This document shows, one piece after another, positions 51,151-60,763 of a stretch of 64,000 bases of DNA; position 1 is the stretch's first letter, and each line of letters opens with the position of its first letter. The DNA comes from Telluria aromaticivorans (GTDB taxonomy: Bacteria; Pseudomonadota; Gammaproteobacteria; Burkholderiales; Burkholderiaceae_D), in contig NZ_JABAIV010000010.1 in the NCBI RefSeq assembly GCF_013003915.1, forward strand, positions 101,528-165,527. The letters are read 5' to 3'. Below the pieces are notes generated by a model. It had not been told where the DNA came from, did not search any database, and worked only from the letters and a program-made list of their open reading frames with translations. A program made the position numbers and the translations under genes.

Positions 51151-51425
51151 CCATGGTAGTCGCCATCTGCTGATTTTTGCTGTCAAAGTCGAATAGGATG
51201 CAACAGAAGTGAATGCTACGAAATAATTAGAACTGGCCTACTCCATCGTCACGGACACTTCGGTTAGACGCATTTTAGATTTTCAAAGACCAATCGATAT
51301 CGAGGCTGTGTAGTCTGTTCCCTGTTTTTTAGGCGAAAACAAGCAAGACATAACCGTGCTTATCTGAGCGGAAAAGAGCACTTTATAGGGGTCTTCGCGG
51401 TCTAAGGGCCACAAAGGAGAAAGCG

Positions 51426-51821
51426 ATGGAAGACATTCTAGTTCAAGGTCGTCCGCTGGTTGGACATGGCGATATTTGGCATGCTCTGTATGTGGCACCT
51501 GCGGCGAAGGGCGGTATCTTGCACGTTGTGTGCTACTACAAAGTAAAGGCGACACGTAATGACGATGGTCCCAAAAATAACATGGGTCAGGACGCTGGAG
51601 AATTCGATGAGCGCTGGTCGTACGTCTCACTAGAAGGTTACGTAAACGGTGAAGCTAGGGTTATGAAACAAGACATGAAGTTTGAACAGCAAGAGCTGTC
51701 ATGGATCGAAGACGTACGTCTAGAAGCATCGTATGCAGCTTCAATTCTCGTGATCAGATCGAATCGGTGGGCCGATCCATTGGAATGGAGACTTCAGCTC
51801 GCATTCACTACTGATCCTTGA
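51426..51821 (+). CDS. unknown 131-residue soluble protein
   Basis: Starts at ATG 51426 after AAAGGAGAAAG, a strong ribosome site. The product (MEDILVQGRPLVGHGDIWHALYV ... SYAASILVIRSNRWADPLEWRLQLAFTTDP) looks mostly beta, with no signal peptide and no recognised family. It follows the membrane protein by 275 bases on the same strand. An inverted repeat lies 58 bases after its stop. Confidence 0.55.
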   Translation: MEDILVQGRPLVGHGDIWHALYVAPAAKGGILHVVCYYKVKATRNDDGPKNNMGQDAGEFDERWSYVSLEGYVNGEARVMKQDMKFEQQELSWIEDVRLEASYAASILVIRSNRWADPLEWRLQLAFTTDP

Positions 51822-51878
51822 TCGTCCTTATACCATTGTAGAACTCATGCATTGAAGCATCGTCCGTCGCCTGGTCGC

Positions 51879-51911
51879 AACGTACAGCCAGCGCGTCGCT
51901 TGCTGTACGTT
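51879..51911. repeat. hairpin after the 131-residue gene
   Basis: Perfect 10-bp arms AACGTACAGC and GCTGTACGTT around 13 bases. There is no T run, so it is either a rho-dependent pause site or a protein-binding dyad. The rest of 51822-52170 shows no gene; its end holds the GGAGG site of the hydrolase gene. Confidence 0.5.
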
Positions 51912-52170
51912 GACTGACTAGTTATCGCTGCTGGTTAGAGAGCGGTTGCTCGTTCCTCTGATATCAGACCAATCTGCACACCATGTACGAGTGTAGAGAA
52001 TTTAAACAATATCAAAAAATGTCTCAAAAGACTAAGCGCAACGAGGCCACCAGCGGTAATATCAATGTAAAGACATCCTAGTAAGATTTTGGTAGACGCT
52101 GACTCGCCGAGTGGTGCGATCGGCCCGTTTCACCTCGTCTCGCACCGTGCTATTTGCAACGGAGGATTCC

Positions 52171-53433
52171 ATGCATGGGATTTGGGTCAACGAGCCACAA
52201 GACAAGGAAATTGCTGTGGTGTTCGTCCATGGCGTGCTGTCGTCCTCGGAAGCCGGGTGGCGCAACGAGCACGGCAACAATTGGCCGGATCTATTGAACG
52301 ACGCGCTGGGCGATGCGCCTGTTGCCATCTACACATACGCGTACAATACCTCGCTCGGTTCAGGCAGCTACAGCATAGATAATGCCGCTGACGTGCTTCA
52401 GACACTGTTCGACCTCGACGGCCTTGCACGCTTTCGACACATTGTGTTTGTCTGCCACAGCATGGGGGGCATTGTGGCGCGTCGTTTCCTGGTACGACGC
52501 CACTACGAATATCCAAATACGGATTTCAGCTTCTTTCTGGTGGCCTCACCAACCCAAGGCTCCGACTTCGCCAATTGGCTGGCGCCAATCGGCAAGCTGC
52601 TCGGGCATGCGCAAGTCGATGCGCTGCGTGTAAGCCAGACCAATCCTTGGCTGACCAGCCTTAACAGCGACTTCGCGGGCATTGTCCAGGCCCGGCATAT
52701 TCGTGGACGCGAACTGGTCGAGGACAAGTCAATCTTTCCGGTGCCCGGTTTATTTAGTAAAGCAATCGTCAACCCGCTTTCGGCAGGCGGTTTGTTTCCC
52801 GATCCGCTCAAGATTCCAGCGTCCGATCACTTTTCAATTTCCAAGCCAAGCGGTCAGAATGCGCTACAGCATCGAGTACTGCTTTCTTTTATACAGAAAA
52901 TTGTGGAATCGACACAGGGAGCAGAAGCCGCACATGTGGAGCCTGTCACGATCACTCCGCCGGCCCTCCAAGCAACTGGCGCCACAGCGACTCAGCACCC
53001 CGGCCTAACCAGTCTGCAGGCCCTGCAGGAATTGATTTTGCTTGCAACGGAGGCGGAAAAGGTTGCATTCATCCAGGCAATTGCTTACGGGCCCGGTCTG
53101 AACTTGTCTGCGGTTTCAGGCGATATCATTTCCAGCTACGGTGACGCGCTGCGCGGCATGCACCTGCATTTATTAGTCGCTACAGCGGCGCGCCTAGTCG
53201 TTACCGCCGATCCTCAATACAAGTCAAAGCCGCGCCTGATCGCTGTTTTACCGGCAGACCTGCCGCCGGAAAACAACCCTTCACCAGAAATTGTGTACGC
53301 AATGTTTCAACTGGCGGCACTAAAAGGGCCACGCATGCTCGCTGCCCTGCTTTTGTGCGCACCCCAGCAGGCAGTCAATGCCGCCGGCCAGGATATTCAA
53401 CTTTTGCTACGAAAACTGAGCGGCGAGGCATGA
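52171..53433 (+). CDS. alpha/beta hydrolase (DUF676/PGAP1-like lipase or esterase)
   Basis: A 420-residue cytoplasmic-looking protein. Residues 14-25 (IAVVFVHGVLSS) form the first strand and oxyanion loop. The nucleophile elbow is CHSMGG with S97, and VARRFLVRR follows. A histidine in PASDHFSISKP is the likely third catalytic residue. The C-terminal ~150 residues (SLQALQELILLATEAEKVAFIQAIAYGP onward) form a separate helical domain with no known family, perhaps an interaction module. ATG 52171 follows GGAGG; a longer frame from 52111 has none. The next gene starts two bases after its stop, so they form an operon. Confidence 0.8.
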   Translation: MHGIWVNEPQDKEIAVVFVHGVLSSSEAGWRNEHGNNWPDLLNDALGDAPVAIYTYAYNTSLGSGSYSIDNAADVLQTLFDLDGLARFRHIVFVCHSMGGIVARRFLVRRHYEYPNTDFSFFLVASPTQGSDFANWLAPIGKLLGHAQVDALRVSQTNPWLTSLNSDFAGIVQARHIRGRELVEDKSIFPVPGLFSKAIVNPLSAGGLFPDPLKIPASDHFSISKPSGQNALQHRVLLSFIQKIVESTQGAEAAHVEPVTITPPALQATGATATQHPGLTSLQALQELILLATEAEKVAFIQAIAYGPGLNLSAVSGDIISSYGDALRGMHLHLLVATAARLVVTADPQYKSKPRLIAVLPADLPPENNPSPEIVYAMFQLAALKGPRMLAALLLCAPQQAVNAAGQDIQLLLRKLSGEA

Positions 53434-53434
53434 T

Positions 53435-55750
53435 ATGCGGCGATTATTAATTGGACTAGCTGCTAGCTTCCTGCTGGCCTGGCAAGGAGCTGCGTACGCC
53501 GATATCACGCCGCAGCTGCGTCATCAGATAGAAGAGCAGGCCAAGGCGATTTCACTGTCCCGTTCCGCTATTCTGGAGGAACTGCGCCTGACCGGATTTC
53601 TTGACGATAAAAAGACAGCGCAGCTCGCAATGAAAAGCACACCGGCCAATGCGCTGGCCTGGGCCGCTCTGCAGGCAGAGGAGGTTAAACCGGGAGCGGC
53701 GGTTGAACTGCTGGAAACGGTCGCCAAAGGCATGGCAGCCAACCATGTCGCCGCGATTCGCTATGAGCCACAACTAGCATACCTTTTTAAAAACGCGCCA
53801 CCGGGCCCGATCACTGCCCCACCAGCGCGCAAGTTCGCCTTTAATCGTGTCAGCGGCAGCGCTGAGAACGCCATCGCGCGCTTACCTGCCAAGGCGCAGA
53901 CACTTCTGATACCGCTGGCAAAGTACGCAATTGCCCATCCTGGGGGCGTGCAGGCGCTTCTCACCGGCACCTTACGCTTGCGCCCAGCCGATGCTTTGAA
54001 ACTGGAACGTTCAAGCCGTTCGGTTGACGACCTGCTAGCCGCTGCGATTCGCCAGGCGGAGCCGCCGCCCGCCGAACGCTATCGTGAAGTAATGGCATCG
54101 CTAATCAAGCACGGGGGACGCGCGATCCGTCATGAAGAAGTGCTCGCAATGTTTCCCGATGCAGTACGCAGCGGCGAGCCAGATATCACTAAGGCGCGAT
54201 GGCGCGATGGCGCGCCTTTGTCTTCGGGGCAAAGGCAGGCGCTGATTGCGGAAGAACGGCTCGTCAATCAGATTGTAGTGAGCGCGTTTGTCGACGCTGC
54301 TCAGCCCAGGCCTGATACTCTGGGAGCAGGAAGCGCAACCTCCATGGCTGGGCGCAGTGGGGGCGGCGCGACCGGCAGTGGCAGCGTCATCGACAGTACC
54401 GCGCCAGCGGAGGCCGGTGGCGGTGGCGGTGGCGGTGGCGGAGGCGGCGGTGGCGGAGGTGGCGGTGGTGCTCCCAGCTATAACGAGCGTGTCAACAATC
54501 TGCATACGATTCCTCACGCTGACGGCCGGCCCGGCCCTGCAAGCAGATCGTTTATTAGCATGCGCTCCATTGGTGGCGGTCGCGGCGGCGGAGGGGTAGT
54601 AGTAGGCGCACGTGTCACATTCGATCCGCAACTGCGGCCTAGTGCCGCGCGGTGGGAAACCATGAGCAAGGATGGCGTGCAGTATGGATCGCCACGGGTG
54701 ACGCTAAAGGATGGAAGTGTCGTGTTTGCACGGCCAGTGCGCCAAGATATAGCGCTGGCTGCGCAACGGCTCGTCTTCGGCGACAGCAAGGTGGCAATTA
54801 GCTCCAGCAGCGAAACCGAAGGTAATGTTCTTATCTCCATGCTCAATAATGCCCAGCCTTTACTCAACAACACGGCGGTCGCTGAATTTCTAGTACACCC
54901 AGCAATTGCCGATCTTGCCGTGGGGCGCGATCTGATCGGTTGCGACGGTGCTGCATTCCTGTTTCCCAAAGTATTTAAACTCATGCTTGACGCGGCGCCG
55001 CAAGTTAGACGCGTTGCCGCTGGCGCCGTGGGCGCAGACAAATGGTTCACGCAGATTTCGGAGGGCGTGTACAGCAGCTGGTACCGGTATGTCGACCGCC
55101 AAGTGGTAGTGCAGCGTGATGGCGCTGCACTGATTGTGGTTGCGACTGGCAAGACAGCACCGCACGTGTTATTCGAATTAGTACGTCCCGCGGAAACGGA
55201 GGGTACAGTCGTCGTCACGCCAGAGCTCAACGTAGTCATCGATGGGCTAGTTCAGGCATCGCCGCAGTTTCGGTCGTTGAACGATCTTATCTCGACGGTC
55301 GCCGTGTTGCGTTGGGTAAAAGCTAATAAGGTCCGCATTGATGGCAACCTGCCCGGCGCGCGCCGCCTAGCGCCAGCCCGTACAGTGTTGTTGCAGGACG
55401 AGCGTGCCAGTTTTGGACCGCGCAGTCAGGCCAGCTACCTTAAAGAGGATATTAAAGCGCGCAGCAAAGCATGGAACAAGCTAGCGCGGCAAGAGCAGCT
55501 GACGGTGCCGCCGGCCTTGCTTGCCTCAATCATCCGCGACCGGACGCGCTTGGCCGACGTAGCCGCCATGAGGGCGATTGGTTATTCCCCCGAGACAATT
55601 CTCGCGGCGCTAAACAAACAGTCGCCTGTTTATCAGTCATTCGAGGACGTTGCTAGGGCTATGATCATACGCGGAGAGCTGTCAGGCGACACACTGCCAC
55701 CCTGGATGCCGGCATTTCAAAAGGTATGGCTGAATTCAGGCGGACCGTGA
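53435..55750 (+). CDS. exported unknown protein with poly-glycine linker
   Basis: A 771-residue protein with a signal peptide (MRRLLIGLAASFLLAWQGAAYA, cleaved after AYA). The N-terminal ~300 residues are helical. A run of about nineteen glycines sits near residues 327-345, followed by a second Gly-rich patch (SIGGGRGGGGVVVG). The C-terminal ~380 residues (VTFDPQLRPSAARWETMSKDGVQYG; GRDLIGCDGAAFLFPKVFKLM; SRSLNDLISTVAVLRWVKANKVRIDG-like) have no recognised family. It should be periplasmic or secreted. It is two bases from the hydrolase gene and must be cotranscribed, an odd pairing of a cytoplasmic hydrolase and an exported protein. Confidence 0.65.
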   Translation: MRRLLIGLAASFLLAWQGAAYADITPQLRHQIEEQAKAISLSRSAILEELRLTGFLDDKKTAQLAMKSTPANALAWAALQAEEVKPGAAVELLETVAKGMAANHVAAIRYEPQLAYLFKNAPPGPITAPPARKFAFNRVSGSAENAIARLPAKAQTLLIPLAKYAIAHPGGVQALLTGTLRLRPADALKLERSSRSVDDLLAAAIRQAEPPPAERYREVMASLIKHGGRAIRHEEVLAMFPDAVRSGEPDITKARWRDGAPLSSGQRQALIAEERLVNQIVVSAFVDAAQPRPDTLGAGSATSMAGRSGGGATGSGSVIDSTAPAEAGGGGGGGGGGGGGGGGGGAPSYNERVNNLHTIPHADGRPGPASRSFISMRSIGGGRGGGGVVVGARVTFDPQLRPSAARWETMSKDGVQYGSPRVTLKDGSVVFARPVRQDIALAAQRLVFGDSKVAISSSSETEGNVLISMLNNAQPLLNNTAVAEFLVHPAIADLAVGRDLIGCDGAAFLFPKVFKLMLDAAPQVRRVAAGAVGADKWFTQISEGVYSSWYRYVDRQVVVQRDGAALIVVATGKTAPHVLFELVRPAETEGTVVVTPELNVVIDGLVQASPQFRSLNDLISTVAVLRWVKANKVRIDGNLPGARRLAPARTVLLQDERASFGPRSQASYLKEDIKARSKAWNKLARQEQLTVPPALLASIIRDRTRLADVAAMRAIGYSPETILAALNKQSPVYQSFEDVARAMIIRGELSGDTLPPWMPAFQKVWLNSGGP

Positions 55751-55932
55751 GTTTCGTGCGGAGACAGTTCATCCGTATAGAAACGTTGGTGCTAGCGGTT
55801 CGGTACGGCGTTCACGATATGGCGTTACCTGCCGCTGTGACGGCCGCGACGCCTCTGTTCCAATTTCGTTAGCTGCCATTCTACCCAAGCCCGAGGTTTG
55901 CACCAGAGTCGCCACAAGGTCCGCGCTCTACA

Positions 55933-56745
55933 CTAGTTTGCAATGCCGTACTTTTTCAGAGTCGGCAGCCAGTTTTCCTCAATGATTGTCTTAAACCCAA
56001 GGTTAGTTGGATGCATCTCGTTCGCCCAGTATTTTTCATATTCCAGTGGCGTAGTCGGTAACGTCCCGCGACTGTCTAAGTAGATCACCATATTTGCTGG
56101 CGAGTGGAACGCTTTGAAGACATCATCGGCTATCTGATCGATCACGACACGAGCGACGTGTTTGCGAAACTCGACGTCTCGTTCTACCCCGGCCTGGTTC
56201 ATCGCTGGCGCAAGCCACCCTTTGCCACCAGCAAAGCCGCGGCCATCTGGGACAGGATAGTCGTAACCGTTAAGAAAAATAGGATGTTTGGCATCGGGAT
56301 CCTTTCGGTAGGCCCAGCGGATGTTATGGATCAGCGATCCCAGCGAGGTCGAAAGCGAGCGCAAGAGGTCGTTCATTCGACCCTCGTGAATGCATTTCTC
56401 TGGGTCGGTGATGCCTACACAATTAGGTTTTAGCGCAAGTCCGTAAGCAACGACGTCATTACCCGCACCGCTGATATAGAATTCGGACCATCCGCGACTA
56501 AAATTGGGGGAGAGATAATGCTCGACGGTCCTCGCATGTCGACCGGCGCCAACATAGTCTTGGAGCAATGCTCCGTTGTATCCCAAGTTCTGCACTCTTG
56601 AGTGATCCGCGCTTACCAGTTTATGACGGGTCAACGTGCCAAGAATATTATTGTTCGGATACCAGAACCACGAGTCGCCTATCGCTAAAGCTGATGGAAA
56701 TTCGCTTGGTTCGTAGTGTTCTCCTGGTGCGTAGACCCTACCCAT
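55933..56745 (-). CDS. SGNH/GDSL-type hydrolase
   Basis: A 270-residue protein. Block I is LAIGDSWFWYPNNN with nucleophile S25, block III is SGAGNDVVAYG with the oxyanion asparagine, and block V is NEMHPTNLGFK with the catalytic histidine, so the set is complete. Such enzymes are esterases or lipases with varied substrates. ATG 56745 follows GGGGA; the longer frame from 56964 adds a basic stretch without support. It is convergent with the exported-protein gene and has no coupled partner. Confidence 0.8.
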   Translation of the reverse strand: MGRVYAPGEHYEPSEFPSALAIGDSWFWYPNNNILGTLTRHKLVSADHSRVQNLGYNGALLQDYVGAGRHARTVEHYLSPNFSRGWSEFYISGAGNDVVAYGLALKPNCVGITDPEKCIHEGRMNDLLRSLSTSLGSLIHNIRWAYRKDPDAKHPIFLNGYDYPVPDGRGFAGGKGWLAPAMNQAGVERDVEFRKHVARVVIDQIADDVFKAFHSPANMVIYLDSRGTLPTTPLEYEKYWANEMHPTNLGFKTIIEENWLPTLKKYGIAN

Positions 56746-57262
56746 GGTTTTCCCCAATAAAAATAACCACATAGCTTCCCGTATACACAGCCGAGCAAAA
56801 TTTGTACCCGCAGGGCCGAAAACACGTATTTGAGTCGGCTCAGGAGATTTTTTGGAAGTACATTGATTAAGCAGTGTAAAGAACATCGACAGTAGACGAC
56901 TGTTGCCCCGCCAGCGCCGTTTACGTCGCCGCAATATAAGGATGGCAGGCTGCCGATCAAGCAACCGATGTGGACGAAGGGCCGCGCTACTTCTGCTTGG
57001 ATGAAAGGAAGTCTAAAAACAGCCAACGAAAATAACAATAACCAAATAAGTGGTGTACTGGCCATGATGGCTAAAGCAAATGCATGTGGCATAGAACTAT
57101 TGGCTTGGTTCTTCTTCCCAGGCATCCAACAGTTATGTATTTGCTACCATAAATCATGTTTCTATGGCATTCGATTGCATAAAAATAAATTTTCCAACAA
57201 CGGAAGTGTTTTTTATCGCAAATAGCTTAGAGTAAGATTCTACTTCGTCAAGGAACATGCCG

Positions 57263-58948
57263 ATGAGAATCCTCAAAGTTGTTCTGATGTTGGTCGCTTC
57301 CGGCGCACTCGGGGCTTGCGGTTCTTTCCATATACACAACACCGCGCGCGAGGCCGATGCTGCAGCCGCCAAGGCCGATTATGACGCAAGCAAATATGGC
57401 GATGCGATTAAGTCGCAGCGCACGGTCCTAGCGGCGCTCGAACAAGGCGAAATCGCCGCGTCGCGCAAATATATCCATGCCTTGCGCGACACTGCGCTTG
57501 TGGGGTTGGCCACCGATTCTGAACTACTGGACCGCACGCCCACGCCAGCGACAGGGTTTATCGCGCGCTTCGCTGCTAAAACCGAAGCACGCCTCAGCAC
57601 GCTCGACGGGCCGCCCACCACACGCCGCAACGCCCACCTCGACGCCTGGGGGGCCGACCGACGGCTGGTGCAGGCGACGAAGGAGGAACAGCGAGCGCGG
57701 GCCGGGCTGATCAGTGCGAAGGCCGAATTCAAGGACCTGCCGGCCTGTGGAGACGAGCTCACCTCACTCGCCAAGGGTCCCGACCACCTCGCGGCGATGC
57801 CGGCGGTTGCCGATCGAGCGGGGTTCGGTGAGTTTGTTAGAGCGGCTTGGGAACCCTCGCTACGCGACGAGATGACTCGGCTGGTGACCACCTGTAGCAA
57901 TATCACGGCCGCGCAAACAAAGCTCGCTTCATCGCCTGCCGAGCCGGGTGGCTTGCTCGCAGCTGCGATCAAGGACCGTGACGACGCCATCAACAAGTTC
58001 AAGGCCGACAAGGCGAGCCAGGCCCAGCGCAAAACGGAGCTCGAGGCTGCAGCTGATGAACTTGCCGCCGTCAGCAAACAACGGACCACAGATGGCAAGC
58101 TCCGCGACTACACCTGTCCTGAAGTCTCAGCATCGACGGTCGCTAAGGAAGGCGCGACCAAGGAGCCGCCGACCCGCCTGTGCCAGGCGCTGGCCAACCT
58201 GGAAAAGCTCGGCGCCTTGGGCAAGCAAGTCATCGCACAGGAGAAAGTCGACCGGATCCGCGTGATCCTGTCCGCCATGAGCGGCGTCACGCCGAAACCT
58301 GGCGCCGACCACGACGTCGACAGCTCGCTGGCGCTGATCGCCGCTGCCACGCGGCTGGGACATGCGCTCGACACGTACCACCGGGCTGAAACCTGGCCGG
58401 CGATCGAACCGTTGATCATCGAGAAACAGCTTGCCGATGCCCAGTTGGCATCTGCCACCGCCCAGGTTGCGCTTTCTGCGGACCGCGTCACCTACCACGA
58501 AGAGATCGTCGATGCGATCAAGCTGGAGATCACCCTGCTCACCCGTGCGCACAGCACGATCGGCGGCTATGGTAAGTCACCGGTGACACCAAACGCCACC
58601 TGCCCCTCGAATGCGCCTCGCCACTGCAGTTCGCTCGAAGCGCTGCTGCGCTCGAACGGTCTGGTGAACGGCGTGCCGGAAGAGCGGGTCGCGTACCGCG
58701 CCATGGCCCTCCTATCCGAATCGTATGTCGCCAGGGACCGCCAACGCACGGCCCAGGTGCGTCTGAACGCGACCGGCTACCGCGAAGCGCTTATTCTCGC
58801 TGAGGAGTCGGTCGGGTCATGGAAAGCGCTGCTCGACACCCCAATGGAGCAGCTCAAGGCCTACCACGCGGGCGGGCTCAAACCTGCAGAACTGGCACCG
58901 CTGCTGCAGGCAATCGGCATATTCGGCATCGCCAACGGCGTCAATTGA
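57263..58948 (+). CDS. lipoprotein of unknown function, first gene of a three-gene operon
   Basis: A 561-residue protein with a lipoprotein signal MRILKVVLMLVASGALGAC, C19 being the lipidated residue. The mature part is almost wholly helical, Ala-, Lys- and Glu-rich, with coiled-coil-like stretches (AAAKADYDASKYGDAIKSQRTVLAAL; IKDRDDAINKFKADKASQAQRKTELEAAADELAAV). Four to six cysteines could form disulfides. ATG 57263 has AAGGA at good spacing; ATG 57257 is too close to it. The next gene begins 11 bases later and shares the helical character, so they likely form one envelope complex. No family recognised. Confidence 0.65.
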   Translation: MRILKVVLMLVASGALGACGSFHIHNTAREADAAAAKADYDASKYGDAIKSQRTVLAALEQGEIAASRKYIHALRDTALVGLATDSELLDRTPTPATGFIARFAAKTEARLSTLDGPPTTRRNAHLDAWGADRRLVQATKEEQRARAGLISAKAEFKDLPACGDELTSLAKGPDHLAAMPAVADRAGFGEFVRAAWEPSLRDEMTRLVTTCSNITAAQTKLASSPAEPGGLLAAAIKDRDDAINKFKADKASQAQRKTELEAAADELAAVSKQRTTDGKLRDYTCPEVSASTVAKEGATKEPPTRLCQALANLEKLGALGKQVIAQEKVDRIRVILSAMSGVTPKPGADHDVDSSLALIAAATRLGHALDTYHRAETWPAIEPLIIEKQLADAQLASATAQVALSADRVTYHEEIVDAIKLEITLLTRAHSTIGGYGKSPVTPNATCPSNAPRHCSSLEALLRSNGLVNGVPEERVAYRAMALLSESYVARDRQRTAQVRLNATGYREALILAEESVGSWKALLDTPMEQLKAYHAGGLKPAELAPLLQAIGIFGIANGVN

Positions 58949-58959
58949 GGAGACCGAGC

Positions 58960-59613
58960 ATGTCTTTCATCCTGGTAAAACACCTCCCCCGGGCCGTACT
59001 GGCGTATGCCGTCGTAGCCTTACCGCCGTTGGCCAGCGCAACGGAGTCTAACGCCCTGCCTGCCCCGGAACAACTCAGTTTGACCACCGCGACCAATTTG
59101 TCTGCTGTCGCCGCCGAGCTAGAACGCCAGCACAAGGCGGTGCTGGGCATGGTTGCAAATCGTACCGACGCGCTGGTCGATCTGCACCGGTTGGCAGCGA
59201 CAGCTCAAAAGGAAGCCGACCGCAACCTGCTGGTCTTGACGAACACCCGCGCCGCCGGCTTGTCCGGCTTCATCGCGTCCATCACCAAACACGGCGACGC
59301 GACGGCCGAGGCACCGGCCCAGCTCGAGGCGATGGAGGCCGCGGTGCGTGCCGAGTTAGCCACAATCACGGCTGTTCCCGCCGTTGCCACGGCCAAGATG
59401 CAGGCCGCGGCCAAAAAGCTGGCGGGGCTGTCCAAGCAGCAATCCGATGCCGACCGGCTGAGCGAATGGAGGACGTTCTACAAGGACACCAAAACCGCCA
59501 CCGAAGCGCTGCATACGGAAGGGGAGAAAACGAGCGCCAAGGCGGACAACGCCAGCGAAAAATCGACCAGCGATCTGCTGACCAGCGAGCCGCCGCCCGC
59601 CAACGTCAAGTAA
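58960..59613 (+). CDS. exported helical protein, second gene of the operon
   Basis: A 217-residue protein with a signal peptide ending LASA (MSFILVKHLPRAVLAYAVVALPPLASA). It has a helical, Ala-rich mature part (LTTATNLSAVAAELERQHKAVLGMVANRTDALVDLHRLAATAQKEADRNL) and a charged, Lys/Glu/Ser-rich tail. ATG 58960 follows GAGGAG; a longer frame from 58819 overlaps the previous gene. No family. It lies between the lipoprotein gene and a small cytoplasmic protein, with gaps of only 11 and 12 bases. Confidence 0.6.
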   Translation: MSFILVKHLPRAVLAYAVVALPPLASATESNALPAPEQLSLTTATNLSAVAAELERQHKAVLGMVANRTDALVDLHRLAATAQKEADRNLLVLTNTRAAGLSGFIASITKHGDATAEAPAQLEAMEAAVRAELATITAVPAVATAKMQAAAKKLAGLSKQQSDADRLSEWRTFYKDTKTATEALHTEGEKTSAKADNASEKSTSDLLTSEPPPANVK

Positions 59614-59625
59614 GAGGGAACGACC

Positions 59626-60072
59626 ATGCCGACTTTCCGTGACCTCCAAGCTCAGGCCAACGACCCCGTCAACAAAGCGAAGGCGCTGGAAGCAGCATTG
59701 CAGATACTGCGCTTTCATGCGGTGTTCAACACCGAATACCATTTGGTCGAAGACAAGATCGTCGAAGCGGAGGATGCCATCGACGCGATCGATGCAAACC
59801 CCAACGGAGTCGATCAGGCTATGCGCGCTGACCTTTCTGAATTTGTGCTGGAGCAACAGGGCCGCCTCGATCTGCTCGACGCCAAGCTGCGCGCCTTCGA
59901 GGCAAGTGACCTCAACATCCGGCCGCCGACCAAGGAGATGGTAGCGCAGGTGAAGAAAGAAACTGCCCTCGTCGCCGCGCTTCAGGTGAAGGGTGGTGCC
60001 CTGTCCGCAATTATCAAGGGTTTGACGGAGATCGCCCAGATCGCGGACAAGAGCGGTAAGTCGCATCCGTGA
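59626..60072 (+). CDS. small helical protein, third gene of the operon
   Basis: A 148-residue protein without signal peptide or membrane segment (MPTFRDLQAQANDPVNKAKALEAALQILRFH ... GLTEIAQIADKSGKSHP). Mostly helix, acidic in the middle (VEDKIVEAEDAIDAID). Starts 12 bases after the previous stop behind GAGGGA. No family. If the operon forms an export or envelope module, this would be its cytoplasmic member, but this is inference from order alone. Confidence 0.6.
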   Translation: MPTFRDLQAQANDPVNKAKALEAALQILRFHAVFNTEYHLVEDKIVEAEDAIDAIDANPNGVDQAMRADLSEFVLEQQGRLDLLDAKLRAFEASDLNIRPPTKEMVAQVKKETALVAALQVKGGALSAIIKGLTEIAQIADKSGKSHP

Positions 60073-60601
60073 GGCCAGCGCTTGCTACCGTCTCTAAAGC
60101 TTCTTGGCGCAGATCAGCCGTTGTCGTGCCGGCGATGCTCGCCATGGTCCTCGCGGCCGTAACCCATGTCAAACTCCATTGAGAACGGCATAGAGTCCTG
60201 TTCGTTCCTGTTAGGTCGATGAAGCGCGTAAGTCTAAACGAGGGCTCAATACACGTCAGAGGCGTTCATGGCCGGGAATCAGGCTTTCGGCGCAGCGCAA
60301 CTGTCAAACACATTATAGGTCAGCGATGCCGCTTTCGCAGACTGTGTATGCGCCATAAGTTTGCGATGAAGTAAATGTGTGACTGCGCAGCTTCCTCTTT
60401 CCCCTCAAAATCTTTCCCCGCTTACTCATCCTACATATTCGCTATGTCTGCTTTGGGTCTATTGTGTTGAAAAACTCGGTCAGCTTGCTTCCAGAACAAG
60501 ACATAGCGATAACTCGACTGTCCAAAACCGTGCCTGTTGAACGAACGCCGATCGGTCGAACGTTTGATGTCTACGAAAATCGGCAAAAATTGTTGCCGCG
60601 C
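60073..60601. other. gap holding a lone right-end-like copy of the recombinase element repeat
   Basis: No gene is seen. At 60459-60477 CTATTGTGTTGAAAAACTC repeats the outer part of the right end of the element at 60602-63851. The bases just inside it diverge, reading GCTTTGGGT where the other copy has GCTACCGGC. It lies 124 bases before the left end and could be the right end of a second, now lost, element. Confidence 0.55.
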
Positions 60602-60763
60602 GACTTTTTCAACACAATAGGTCGGTAGCGGACGTCAGCAGAAGGAACTGAAAGTTCTACGAGTCGTCGCTCTCATGCTCACCCGTGCGGCGTTGTAGCT
60701 CATCCTCATATAGCCTTCGATTTGTTCCGTCGGGTACTGAGCTATCAAACTCTGGAGACGATG

